DNA of 64,000 bases from Symbiodinium natans (lineage: Eukaryota; Sar; Dinophyceae; Suessiales; Symbiodiniaceae): positions 341,010-405,009 of the forward strand of contig CAJNDS010000413.1 in the NCBI GenBank assembly GCA_905221605.1, read 5' to 3'. Both the position numbers and the translations under genes were made by a program. The notes beneath the pieces were generated by a model that saw nothing but the letters and a program-made list of their open reading frames with translations, made no database searches and was not told where the DNA came from. This document shows positions 18,811 to 28,500 of this stretch, in pieces. The first letter of the stretch is position 1. Each line of letters opens with the position of its first letter.

Positions 18811-19128
18811 ACTGCTGCTGCTGCTGCTGCCGCTGCCGCCACCGCCTTGGATGGTCAAAGCTGGACGAGCGCTTGGTCACATGAGACCCAGAGGCCCAGT
18901 GACCCAACACCAGTTGTTCCCCAAAGTGCGACAAACCCCCAAAGTCCTGAGCCCCAAACGCCCAAGCGCCTTCTTCTCAACACCCCGCTTCCCAATTCGC
19001 TTAAGCCGCCGGAACTCCTAAACATCCAACCCCCTCCACCAGAAAGCTCCCCACCCCCCCCCCCCCTCCCAAGCTCTGAACCCGTGAAACCCAGAATCAA
19101 AAAGCGGCGCCTGCACCCTGAACCCTGA
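18811..19128 (+). CDS. Proline-rich open reading frame, doubtful
   Basis: The frame begins in a GCT/GCC alanine run, then reads LDGQSWTSAWSHETQRP, and becomes proline-rich with a basic tail (KPRIKKRR). The last part blends into CCCTGAA repeats, so the proline richness may just reflect decayed telomeric DNA. It could hold one true exon near 18811-18900. Confidence 0.25.
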   Translation, partial: TAAAAAAAAATALDGQSWTSAWSHETQRPSDPTPVVPQSATNPQSPEPQTPKRLLLNTPLPNSLKPPELLNIQPPPPESSPPPPPLPSSEPVKPRIKKRRLHPEP

Positions 19129-19176
19129 ACCCTGAACCTTGAACCCTGAACCCTAAACCTTAAACCCTAAACAAAG

Positions 19177-19222
19177 GTGACCAGGGCCACTTTGAGGTGG
19201 CATGGCGGCAGGCGGTGCTTCG
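19177..19222 (+). CDS. Candidate exon, HEAT-like gene
   Basis: AAAG precedes it, and the frame reads DQGHFEVAWRQAVLR before a possible GGTCTC donor. The open frame continues to GLGVWEPGG if the donor lies later. Tentatively part of the same plus-strand gene as 14931-17336. Confidence 0.4.
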
Positions 19223-19539
19223 CGGTCTCGGGGTCTGGGAGCCTGGCGGGTTGAGGGGGTTAGGGCTTTATGGGGGTTGAGGGTTTAGGGTATAAGGTTT
19301 AGGGACGGTCAGTGTTTCATGGGGTTCAGGGTTGATGCTGTTGTTAGTTAGGGCACTTACCGCCAGGATTGAGTCAGGCTTGCGGGTTTGGATCGAGCTT
19401 CAGGGTACGCACCTATGACTTAGGGGAATTTTTTTGAAGGGTTGTGGGCGGAGGATCATCGGGTCAGAGCCAGCGACGTCTCACCGCCAAAAGCCCATAA
19501 CCAGCCCATAAACTCACCCGTAAACCGGAAGCCTTAAAT

Positions 19540-19660
19540 CCTAAATCCTAAACCCTAAACCCTAAACTCTAAACCCTAAGCCCTAAACCCTAAACCCTAA
19601 ACCCTGAACCCTAAATAAACCCTAAACCCTAAACCCTAAGCCCTAAGCCCTAAGCCCATA
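19540..19660 (-). repeat. Short CCCTAAA array
   Basis: Mixed CCCTAAA and CCCTAAG units. Confidence 0.8.
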
Positions 19661-19691
19661 AAGCCGATACCCTTGCCTACGCGCAAGCAAG

Positions 19692-19730
19692 GACCGCAGC
19701 AAGGCCGTTCGCCTGGCCGCGACGCCCGGG
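19692..19730 (+). CDS. Candidate short exon, HEAT-like gene
   Basis: Reads DRSKAVRLAATP after GCAAG. The D-R-S-x-x-V-R-x-A pattern is typical of HEAT helices, including in condensin CAP-G. Very short, and supported mostly by context. Confidence 0.3.
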
Positions 19731-20407
19731 TGCTCGGCTGCTCCGCGTGTGCTGTGCGGATTGCGCTTTAGGGTTGGGGGCTTAGGGTTTGGGGTTTAGG
19801 GTTTAGGGTTCAGGGTTTAGGGTTTAGGGTTTAGGGTTGGGGCTTACGGTTTAGGGTTTAGGGTTGTGCCGCGTGTGCGTCTGTGGGGTGCCGGGTCGTG
19901 CGTAGTCGGGTGCTGCGGTTGTGCCCCGAGGGCGCCTGCACCGTACCCACCCGCTCAACTAAAGCGCGGGTCTGTGTTGTAAGCCCCCCTCCCCCTCGCG
20001 CACCTGCCCAAGCAAAAATGAAAGGCAGCAACTGGCGCTTCTTGACCCCTGAACCAATGTTTGGAAAGAGGTTGTTTGGGGGTCAAAGTTGCCGAGGGGC
20101 CTTGAGCCCGAATGAAACCTCAAAACCCGAACAATTCCCAAACCTTTGACCCCTTCCCTGCTGTCCTCTTCTCCTCTTCCAGAGCCCAATTTTCTGCTTT
20201 CTGTTTCCTCAACCTTGCGACATGATTGGGGAGGGGGGGCATGCTATTCCCGGCTAGTTCTTCGACAGCATGTCCCGCTGTTCCGGGCTACTTGCCATTA
20301 TTCTGTTTTGGGAGCATCTCGCACGATTGCACACCAAGTTGCTAATCAAAGCCCAACCTCAGCGGAGCATTTAGCATTGCACTTGTGCCCAGACTTCTCA
20401 TTCCTTT
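19731..20407. other. No supported gene
   Basis: TTTAGGG variants lie at 19770-19865. The rest is complex sequence with unremarkable open frames on both strands. Confidence 0.4.
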
Positions 20408-20526
20408 CCCAGAGAGCCCAATACCCCTTGATTAAGGAATATACCTTAAATATCCTTAAATGATAGAGGGATCCTTATTACGATTTAAGGAATCTTGCTT
20501 AATTAAGGGGTATTGGGCTCTTTGGG
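20408..20526. mobile_element. Family P long-TIR MITE, copy 2
   Basis: CCCAGAGAGCCCAATACCCC at the left pairs with GGGGTATTGGGCTCTTTGGG at the right. The inner TTGATTAAGGAATATACC pairs with the region ending TTGCTTAATTAA. Confidence 0.85.
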
Positions 20527-21489
20527 TTTAAAAGTCTGACAAGATTTACGGGTTTAGGGCTCAGGCTCCGGGGTTGAGGTACTTAACCCTGCAGAGTTTC
20601 GAAAGATGAGCACCAAGGTCCCCAAAGCTGGAAATCCTTTCCGAAAGCACCAGGGGCCTTCATACTTATATAGGGGCCCATAAGTGAATATATATATATA
20701 TATATATAAATACGATCAGTAAGAATTCCGACCCCTAACATACTATGCAATTTGTGTGGGAAGAGACGCTTGGCAGAATGTCTTATGAAGAAACCCCGGT
20801 AAAGGATAATCTCATCTATAATGCAGGTTTGTAAAGACAGTTCTAAAGCGTCTGCAGAGGGCAAGCCTCCTTTTTGCTGCGCCAACGCCGTGTCTTGAAG
20901 TTGACGTACAGTCGATTCACGGTATGGCTTCGGAAAAACATACTATGCCGGACGCTTCTGTGTTCCGCCTTTTAGCACATTCTAGTGAAACCGGCTCCAG
21001 TACTACCCTTATAGACAGCAGAGGCGCTGCCTCGTGACCGACTTGCTGGAATCCAAGGGCAGGTGCTCGTGCCACATGCAGCCGAAATAATTCCTTAGGG
21101 TTGAAGGTTTAGGGTTTAGGTTTAGAGTCTCTAATCACCTAGAGCTTTGGGGGCCGTACCCACGAATGACTAGGATGTATTGCATCCCATACAGCTGCCT
21201 GTAGATAGAGAATCCGAGGCAATCCCTCAAAGCCGAAGAGCGCGTGCACCATGTGCAACGATGTCATTTCTGCCTTCTAATGCGCTTGCCGCGGAAGGCC
21301 AAACTTTCTTGCGGACGCCGATGTTGTTGCAGGTGCCTGGCAATTCTGCGTACAGCTGTACCTCATGGGCTTTTGTGTCCCTAAACCCTAAGCCCTAAGC
21401 CCTAAGCCCTAAACCCTAAGCTCGTGCAAGTTTAGTGACAGCTCAAGTGACGCAGGTTCCGGTGCATCCCGACAAAGGGGATGTAACTC
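20527..21489. other. No supported gene
   Basis: (TA)n at 20688-20708, short TTTAGGG at 21108-21125 and CCCTAAG at 21383-21418. An open plus-strand frame at 21180-21398 is GC-typical but has no motif. Confidence 0.35.
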
Positions 21490-21684
21490 CTACTTGGAGG
21501 TTCATGGTACTTATTAGGGGTTTAGGGTTTGAGGTTTGGGGTTTAGGGTTTAGGGGTACTCATTAGCCAAATATAGCTGGACTTATAACCCACTTCTCAG
21601 CCCCTTAAGCGGCCTAATATGGTTATAAGTACAGTTTAAGTACAGGTATAATCGGTTAATACGTACCATGAACCTCCAAGTAGG
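21490..21684. mobile_element. Family G element with internal TTTAGGG
   Basis: TACTTGGAGGTTCATGGTAC at the left mirrors GTACCATGAACCTCCAAGTA at the right. A short TTTAGGG/TTTGGGG run (21520-21555) lies inside the left arm, interrupting the hairpin. Confidence 0.85.
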
Positions 21685-21753
21685 TAGACCCCGGGACATT
21701 TTACATGTTCGCTTCTTCAGGGGTTGATTAGATTTTTTTTTTGCAGTTTTAGC

Positions 21754-21754
<1 letters not shown>

Positions 21755-21816
<62 letters not shown>
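21755..21816. repeat. 62-bp uninterrupted poly-C
   Basis: Sixty-two consecutive Cs between GCAGTTTTAGCA and TCGCCCC. On the other strand this is a long G tract, able to form quadruplexes. The length may be under- or over-called in assembly. Confidence 0.9.
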
Positions 21817-21818
<2 letters not shown>

Positions 21819-22141
21819 GCCCCTTCCCCCCTGCAGGATGACGAAGCTAGGGGACTTGGGGGCATCTCGACCTTCAACCCTATTGGGGGGGGGGCGGGTT
21901 TAGGAAGATAGATCCCCAAATAGCAGGATCCCCCCTTTGACTAAAGAACTCCATAAAGTACCCCCTGAATTTCGGAAACCCTCACATCAAACCCCAACCC
22001 CTAAACCCCAAACCCTAAACCCCAAACCCTAAACCCTAAACCCCTAAACCCCAAACCCATTGTGCGGGAACCGTCTGGAGCTTTGGGGATCTGGGTGTGT
22101 GAGAGATGGGCTTTCTGGGGTCGAAACCTTGAGATGCCTCA

Positions 22142-22289
22142 CCCAAAGAGCCCAAGACCCCCTTCATTAAGGAATATTCCTCAGATCATATAAAGGATCC
22201 CTTTGTAATTTAGGGTCTATTCCTTAACTAAGGATCCCTTTATGATTTAAGGTCTATTCCTTACTTAAGGAGTATTGGGCTCTCTGGGC
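22142..22289. mobile_element. Family P long-TIR MITE, copy 3
   Basis: CCCAAAGAGCCCAAGACCCC pairs with the right end AGTATTGGGCTCTCTGGG. The centre contains two direct copies of a GGATCCCTTT-TTAGGGTCTATTCCTTA-like module, so it is slightly expanded. Confidence 0.82.
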
Positions 22290-22392
22290 ATAACCCTCAC
22301 ATCCTGGACATGCCTCGGGCACCGACTGCCCGGGACGCAGGCCACGTAAATGCACGGTAGTTCTTCGCACTCTGCCGACCCAAAGCGGACAG

Positions 22393-22619
22393 CCTAAACC
22401 CTAAACCCTAAACCCTAAACCCTAAACCCTAAACCCTAAACCCTAAACCCTAAACCCTAAACCCTAAACCCTAAACCCTAAACCCTAAACCCTAAACCCT
22501 AAACCCTAAACCCTAAACCCTAAACCCTAAACCCTAAACCCTAAACCCTAAACCCTAAACCCTAAACCCTAAACCCTAAACCCTAAACCCTAAACCCTAA
22601 ACCCTAAACCCTAAACCCT
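22393..22619 (-). repeat. Telomere-type array (CCCTAAA)32
   Basis: About 32 essentially perfect heptamers. Confidence 0.95.
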
Positions 22620-22734
22620 CAGCGCTCGACCGCAAGAACAGGCGTCGTGGGGCGGATCGCCCGGAGTCTGGAGGTGTTCGCAGGGCCATCATTGCATGGC
22701 CAGTTCACCTTGTGGTCCATTCCTCATATGGGTA

Positions 22735-22845
22735 GTTCTCTAAACCAGGGTCCCTTTTTGGGTACCCATTCTAAGGCGGCACCCTTTAAAAAGGGACCCC
22801 AAAAAGGTACACTAATTTAGAGAACTGCCCATATATGGAAGGTAC
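22735..22845. mobile_element. Family J MITE
   Basis: GTAGTTCTCTAAACCAGGGT at the left and ACTAATTTAGAGAACTGCCC at the right are inverted, as are the inner CCCTTTTTGGGTACC and GGACCCCAAAAAGGTAC. A relative lies at 38566-38600. Confidence 0.75.
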
Positions 22846-23239
22846 CTTACGTGGTTTTCGGGTTTAGGGTTTGGGGTTTAGGGTGTAGGGTTTAGGGGTC
22901 AGTGCAACATACCTGCAATAATATTCAGGGTCCTTTCAGGGGTCCTTTCATAGTTTAAGGTGTTTTCCTCAATTACGGGGTATTTGGCTTTCAGGGTATA
23001 TTTTCTAAGGGTCCGTCCATGTGATGGCAGGGGGCCACAAAGGAACCATCAGCGCCTTCTCCTGAGTCACGAGGGTTACGTTAATTACAGGTTTTGTGTC
23101 GGTTCAGGGTTTACGGTTTAGGGGTGGGGGGCTGTTGACTCGCATCACTCCATTTCAATCGGAGACCTTAGAAGCCCTAAACCTTGAAGCTTTGAAAGCT
23201 TTTCTTTTTCCAGCAAGCAAAAAACAACAGCAGGGGCAG

Positions 23240-23273
23240 CGGGGGGGGGGGGGGGGCCCCCCCCCCCCCCCCC
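23240..23273. repeat. G-run followed directly by C-run (perfect palindrome)
   Basis: About 16 Gs are followed immediately by about 17 Cs, a perfect inverted repeat of homopolymers. Confidence 0.9.
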
Positions 23274-23960
23274 AACCCATTGGCAAGCAGAATGACCTGA
23301 TGATGAGTGAGCCCACATCTCTTTTTCTGTGTCGGCTATGAGGTTGCGGCCCAGCCATTTGAGCACAAGAGATCGCATCCTTGCCCCAAGATATCCCTAA
23401 ACCCTAAACCCTGGATCCCTCCTAGGCCCTAAGCCCATAAAACCGAGGCCCAAAGACCCCGAGGGTTGGGGTTTAGGGATTAGGGTTTAGCGTTTAGGGT
23501 TTGGGGTTTGGGGTTTAGGGTTTTAGGGTTTTAGGGCCAAGACCCGAAAGCAATAAGCATACCCTTTTTGAACCTAGAAAGCCCTAAAGGATACCGATAA
23601 AGGAGCCTGGGTATAAGCCAAAACCCTGGGCACGTTTTGTTTCCCTAAACCCTAGAATCAACCCTAAACCCGAAACCCTAAACCTGAGCCCGAAACCCCG
23701 AACCCTGAGCAGCAGGCGGTTGCCCGCCAGCCGAACTTGGAGCATTCTGAGGCGCCCCAGAACAAACAGGATTGAGGGGGAGGGGGATAGGTTTAGGGTT
23801 TCAGGGTTCGGGGTTTGGGGTTTAGGGGGGGTTTAGGGGGTTTAGTGCTTAGGCTTTGGGTTTGTTCAGGTGGTAGGGTTTACAGGGTGTAGCGTCGGTT
23901 AGAGGGTGAAGGTTTGTGTTGTGGCAGAGCTTTGCCTGGCCACGGCGCTTCATCTCCGCG
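23274..23960. other. No firm gene
   Basis: TTTAGGG/TTTGGGG decay. 23928-23960 has a short open stretch (AELCLATALHLREG) that may be an exon. Confidence 0.35.
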
Positions 23961-23964
23961 AGGG

Positions 23965-24180
23965 CAACCCTAAACCCTAAACCCTAAACCCTAAACCCTA
24001 AACCCTAAACCCTAAACCCTAAACCCTAAACCCTGAATCCTCAACCCTAAACCCTAAACCCTAAACCCTAAACCCTAAACCCTAAACCCTAAACCCTAAA
24101 CCCTGAATCCTAAACCCTAAACCCTAAACCCTAAACCCCAAACCCGAAACCCTAGATCCTAAATCCTAAACCCTAAACCT
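23965..24180 (-). repeat. Telomere-type array (CCCTAAA)n
   Basis: About 28 units with CCCTGAATC and CCTAAAT variants repeated at an interval, hinting at a second-order duplication. Confidence 0.9.
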
Positions 24181-24181
24181 T

Positions 24182-24255
24182 GAGGAAAGACTCGATGGAG
24201 AAGAGCGCCAAGAAGCCGAGCTAGAAAACACATCCTCCGGAGCGTCTTATTCTAG
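24182..24255 (+). CDS. Candidate exon rich in Glu
   Basis: The frame reads EERLDGEERQEAELENTSSG and ends SYS before AGGTTTAG (possible GT donor). It is sandwiched between a CCCTAAA array and a TTTAGGG array, like the other exons in this region. The acceptor is unclear. Confidence 0.4.
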
Positions 24256-24350
24256 GTTTAGGGTTTAGGGTTTTGGGTTTTCAGGGTTCAGGGGGTTTAG
24301 GGTTTAGGGTTTAGGGAACCCTTCCTCCCTGTTTGTGTGGGGGGTGTTAG

Positions 24351-24451
24351 GTTCACTTCTACCCCCGACTGCCGACGAGGGCGAGAGGGACGCCTCGGCA
24401 CTGAAAGTGCTGCAGACGCTTCTGCAGCGCTTGGATGCTGCCGGGGCCTGG
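24351..24451 (+). CDS. Candidate exon, amphipathic helices
   Basis: Bounded by TTAG and GGTTTAC (AG/GT). The frame includes ERDASALKVLQTLLQRLDAA and ends GAW in phase 0. Its strong helical pattern and GC content match the HEAT-like exons upstream. It may splice in phase to 36324-36380, across the copia insertion. Confidence 0.5.
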
Positions 24452-24456
24452 GTTTA

Positions 24457-24555
24457 CGGCTCATAGGGTTTAGGGTTTAGGGTTTAGGGTTTAGGGTTTA
24501 GGGTTCAGGGTTTAGGGTTTAGGGTTTAGGGGTTGGGGTTTAGGGTTTGGGTTTT
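24457..24555 (+). repeat. TTTAGGG array
   Basis: About 12 units, some TTCAGGG, immediately downstream of candidate exon 24351-24451. Confidence 0.85.
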
Positions 24556-24597
24556 AGAGTTTGTTATGGGGCAAAGCGCTCAAAGTGCTGAAAGTCT

Positions 24598-24747
24598 CTA
24601 AGGGTAGTAGCATGGTCCCTTCATATGGTCCCTTACCTTCTTTCCAGGGTTCTGAAGTATGGGCCTTTGGATGTTATAGGGTACATAAGGGGTATTCTCG
24701 AGGTCCCCATAAAGGCCCCAGACTACGGGACCATGTAACTACCCTAA
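24598..24747. mobile_element. Family H MITE
   Basis: CTAAGGGTAGTAGCATGGTCCC at the left mirrors GGGACCATGTAACTACCCTAAG at the right (one indel). Confidence 0.78.
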
Positions 24748-24764
24748 GATATGCAGTCCTTCAA

Positions 24765-24915
24765 CCCTAAACCCTAAACCCGAAACCCTAAACCCTAAAC
24801 CCTAAACCCTAAACCCTAAACCCTAAACCCTAAACCCTAAACCCTAAACCCTAAACCCTAAACCCTAAACCCTAAACCCTAAACCTTAAACCCTAAACCC
24901 TAAACCCTAAACCCT
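24765..24915 (-). repeat. Telomere-type array (CCCTAAA)n
   Basis: About 20 units. It lies 200 bp from the left LTR. Confidence 0.92.
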
Positions 24916-25119
24916 AGGTTCAAACCCACCTAAGAGCTCCCTTCTGAGGACTCGTTCCTTGTCAGGTGCCAGGCATGATTGGGATCACGGGGCTCAGGAT
25001 TTTGGGTTCCTAAACCCTATAAAGACCCTTAGGCCATGGACCCTGACAAAACCCAAGCCCCTAAACCCTAAACCCTAAACCCCAAACTCATACCTACCCC
25101 CTTGAGCCCTCCCTTAAAA

Positions 25120-25124
25120 GAACC
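25120..25124. repeat. Target-site duplication, left (GAACC)
   Basis: GAACC directly before TGTAGAAATT. The same 5 bp follow the other LTR at 36163-36167. Confidence 0.92.
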
Positions 25125-25488
25125 TGTAGAAATTAGGCGGGTTGAGGTAGTCGAAGAAGCCAATCACCCAGAGTAAAGAACCCGTGGCCTGCCTCCAAAG
25201 TGTTCACCTCCTTGTGCACGAAGTCCCAACCAGACTCTGCCAACCAAGGGGGTCCATCAACCAGGAGCGCTCTCCCACTTTTTTCACTCTTCGGGCGAAA
25301 GCAAAACGTGTAAAGGCAAGGTTTGTTATGCCTAGCTTAAACACATGCTTCAGCATGCCAAGAGATCATGACTTAACATGATGCGGAGAAATGACCCTTA
25401 GTGGACATGTCGTTGCCACTGCTGAGCCGACACATCCTCGAGGTCGGAAGTCGTTGACCTGCCAGAAATGGGGTGGGGACTTTCAACA
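25125..25488 (-). repeat. 3' LTR of the copia element
   Basis: 364 bp. On the minus strand it begins TGTTGAAAGTCCCC and ends ATTTCTACA, giving the canonical TG...CA ends extended to TGT...ACA. Aligned by eye, it differs from the other LTR only at 25160 (AAGAAG here, AAGGAG there). Confidence 0.95.
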
Positions 25489-25497
25489 CTCCTCCTT
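25489..25497 (-). promoter_or_regulatory. Polypurine tract of the copia element
   Basis: The minus strand reads AAGGAGGAG immediately before the 3' LTR, the position where plus-strand DNA synthesis is primed. Confidence 0.8.
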
Positions 25498-25532
25498 GGG
25501 AGAGTCGTCAGGCGAGTCCCACCAAACAGGTC

Positions 25533-28500
25533 TCAGAGGCCTCGCCCCTTTCGGTTGAGGCAATGACCACACGTATTTTTCGATATGACGGAAGTTCCCC
25601 TTGGGAGACCTCCGTGGCACTGGGAGTTCTCGTGAAAAGCACGCCCACTACTCGACAAGTAAACCTTATCGTCATGCCCAAACACCAGAACAGGGTCTGT
25701 CTGAACTCCCTGACTCACCCTATTTGAGGAGTTGGGGACTGGATTCGTAACCTCAGCACCTCTACTATCTCTAGGGTTAGGGACGCACGACGAGCCGGAG
25801 GCAACCTCACGGAAGGTGCCACGCACGGGTTCCGGCGCAATGGAAGCGGCAGGCGACGGAGCATGCACATGGATGATGGGCGGCGGCGGAGGAGGAACAA
25901 AGATGCCATGATATTCCCGCGCGACAGGCAAGGGAGGTGGCGGAGGTGAGGAGGACTCACTTGATCTCCGTCTCCGGAGTCCTTCCGTAGCGGGTGTGGA
26001 AGGCGAGGTGACAGTGGAGGGGATCTCACGTTCAATCGCTTCAGACACGGCTTGCCGGAGCTTCTCCCTCTTGGACAAGGCTCTCAACTGTGGTCGCCCA
26101 TCCTCCCCTTGTCTGCTGCAACAGGCCCGGGTGGCCTTCAAACCCTCCCAAACCCCAAGTACAGCTATGATGAAGATGAGCAATGCCACATAGAGATATG
26201 TGTCATCTGAAATCCCTACGGGCTCCTCCTCACTTCCATTGGCCTCTTGACCTCCCCCCCCAACTATGCAGAGACAACCAACCAAACTCTTAACCCAACT
26301 CTCAACAGAAGGGAGGCACCTGCTTGCAACAGCATTGGCTTGCGGAGATGATGCCGGTGACTCTGGTGTCCTTGTATCGGTCAGTCCCACAAGTCCAGCA
26401 AGTTCGCTCAAGCGGGGACCTGGAAGGGATTTGGTGAATAAGTCGGCAAGTTGGGTATCGCCTGGACAATGCTCCAGCCTCATCATCGATGACTGTAGCT
26501 GTTGGTACAGAGCTGCTGCCCGCACCTTCAGATGTCGTGTCCTCTGACTTGAGCTTCCCTGGGCAAGGGCTATAGCGGCGGTGCTGTCGCAGCGCAGAAC
26601 AATCTCTGCTGGTCGGTCAGTGATGTCCTGGAGAGCTGCTTGGAATGACTGCCCGAAAATGGCGCCCTCGCTGAGTGCTTGGAGCTCAGCTTCCGCCGTT
26701 GACACGGCGATCAGGGGAAGGCGACCAGCTCGCCACATGCATGGAGCACCGTTGAGGCGTATGAGGATTCCGCCATAACTGCTCGAGCCGTACGGTGCGA
26801 ATGATGCATCCGTAAAGACCTCGATTAGGTCTTCGCTCCCTGTGGTCGCTCGAAGTTCAAGCCGGTGGTTCCTAGTCTGATGCAGGTATCGGAAAAGGCG
26901 CTCAGCCACCAGCAGAACTTGCTTCGGAGCTCTGGTGGACATGGAGGACATGTAGTTTACGACAAAAGATATGTCTGGTCTCGAGCGTTGGGAGACCCAT
27001 AGGGCCTCTCCGGTAGCCTTCTGGGCGTCCCGGATGTCCTGCTGGTTTGGGTTCTCTTCAAAGGCTTCACACAGCAGCTCTTTGCTGCAGGCCACTCGGC
27101 TTTCCGGACCAGTGAACCCATGACCCCGCAGCACTTCTTCTATGTAGGCTTCTTGTTCCAAAGAGAATCCTGGGCCACTTGTCCCATCATCTGGGAGAGG
27201 TCGGATGTTGACCCCCAGGAATCGCAAGGGGCGGTCAGGAGTGGCGGTCGACAGTGGGTCACATTCCCACTTCAGGACATTCTGCAAATGGGCGTGAATG
27301 GCTTGCGCGACGTTGGTGTCACTCAGGATCAAGAAATCATCTACATACAACACTAACAGCCCAACATGCTTGTTGTCGCTACGACGTCTGATCTTGAAGA
27401 TATTGTCGTCCACAAGCCCTTGCTGCAGATCGTACTCCTCCTGGGTCGAGGCATCAGGTGGCTGATCGCCCATGGGTTCCGGATTGAGGGACCGTATGGT
27501 TTCCTTCAGGAGTGACTGGTTCCGAAAAACGGTCCACCACCGTGGCGATTCCCGGAGGCCATAAATGGCACGGTCTATGGTCCAGCATTCATGCTCTTGT
27601 GCGATGCCTAAGTCTACCAAGACCTGCGCCGGCTGAAGGATGTACTGTCTTTGGTGAGCTGCCTGGCCAAGGGGCGCCAACAAAAAAGCAGTGTGAATGT
27701 CCGTGGCATGAGCCTGCCACGACTCCGTGGCAGCCTTGACCAGGCTCGACCTCAACGAGTCGGCGACTACTCCGGAGGCGTACAAGTTCGACTCATCCGT
27801 GTATTCACTTTCGCACCCGCAAGCCACAATCCGGGTTTTTCTACGAAACGGTTCACCCGCCTTCCCCGGCTTTGCAACACACACAGTTTTGGTATGCAGC
27901 ACCTTTGACGAAGGGTCTCTCTTCAGCCTGGCAGCTTCTTCCCCAAAGACTCTCTTTATTGCCCCCTTCTCTATCAGCGAGTTAAACTCGTCCACCATCG
28001 AAGCCTTCCAGCGATCACTGAACCTTCGAATCTCTGCAGGGGAGACATTGTAGGCGGTCTCAAGAGGGGCCCCGTTGAGTGCTTCAAGCTTCCCTTCGAC
28101 ATCTTGGGTATACAGATCAACTTTCAGCAGGTGCGTAAGTTGCTCCACCTCCTCGGGAACATCAAAGGGCGAGCTTGCCCCCGAGCCGAGTGGTCTATGG
28201 AAAACGGCAACACTGTCTTCGACATCCTCCAGGCGCAGCAATATGGAAGGGTTCAGCTGCACCGCTGGCACTCTATCGGGCGACGGACTGGTGTGGCGCT
28301 GGAGCGCAAGGGTTGAGAGGGCACGGACTTCCGGCAAGGTATGTGAGGAATCTGTGGTGTAAGGGCTTTCTTCTGTCTCCCCTTCCAACCCGAAAGTTTC
28401 CCTCCTATACCGAGCCAAATCTCTCAACATTAACCCCCCTACGATGGGATCCAGGCCATTTGTCCCCACCCGGTAGCCCCTTAGGACATCTTGAAAAGCT

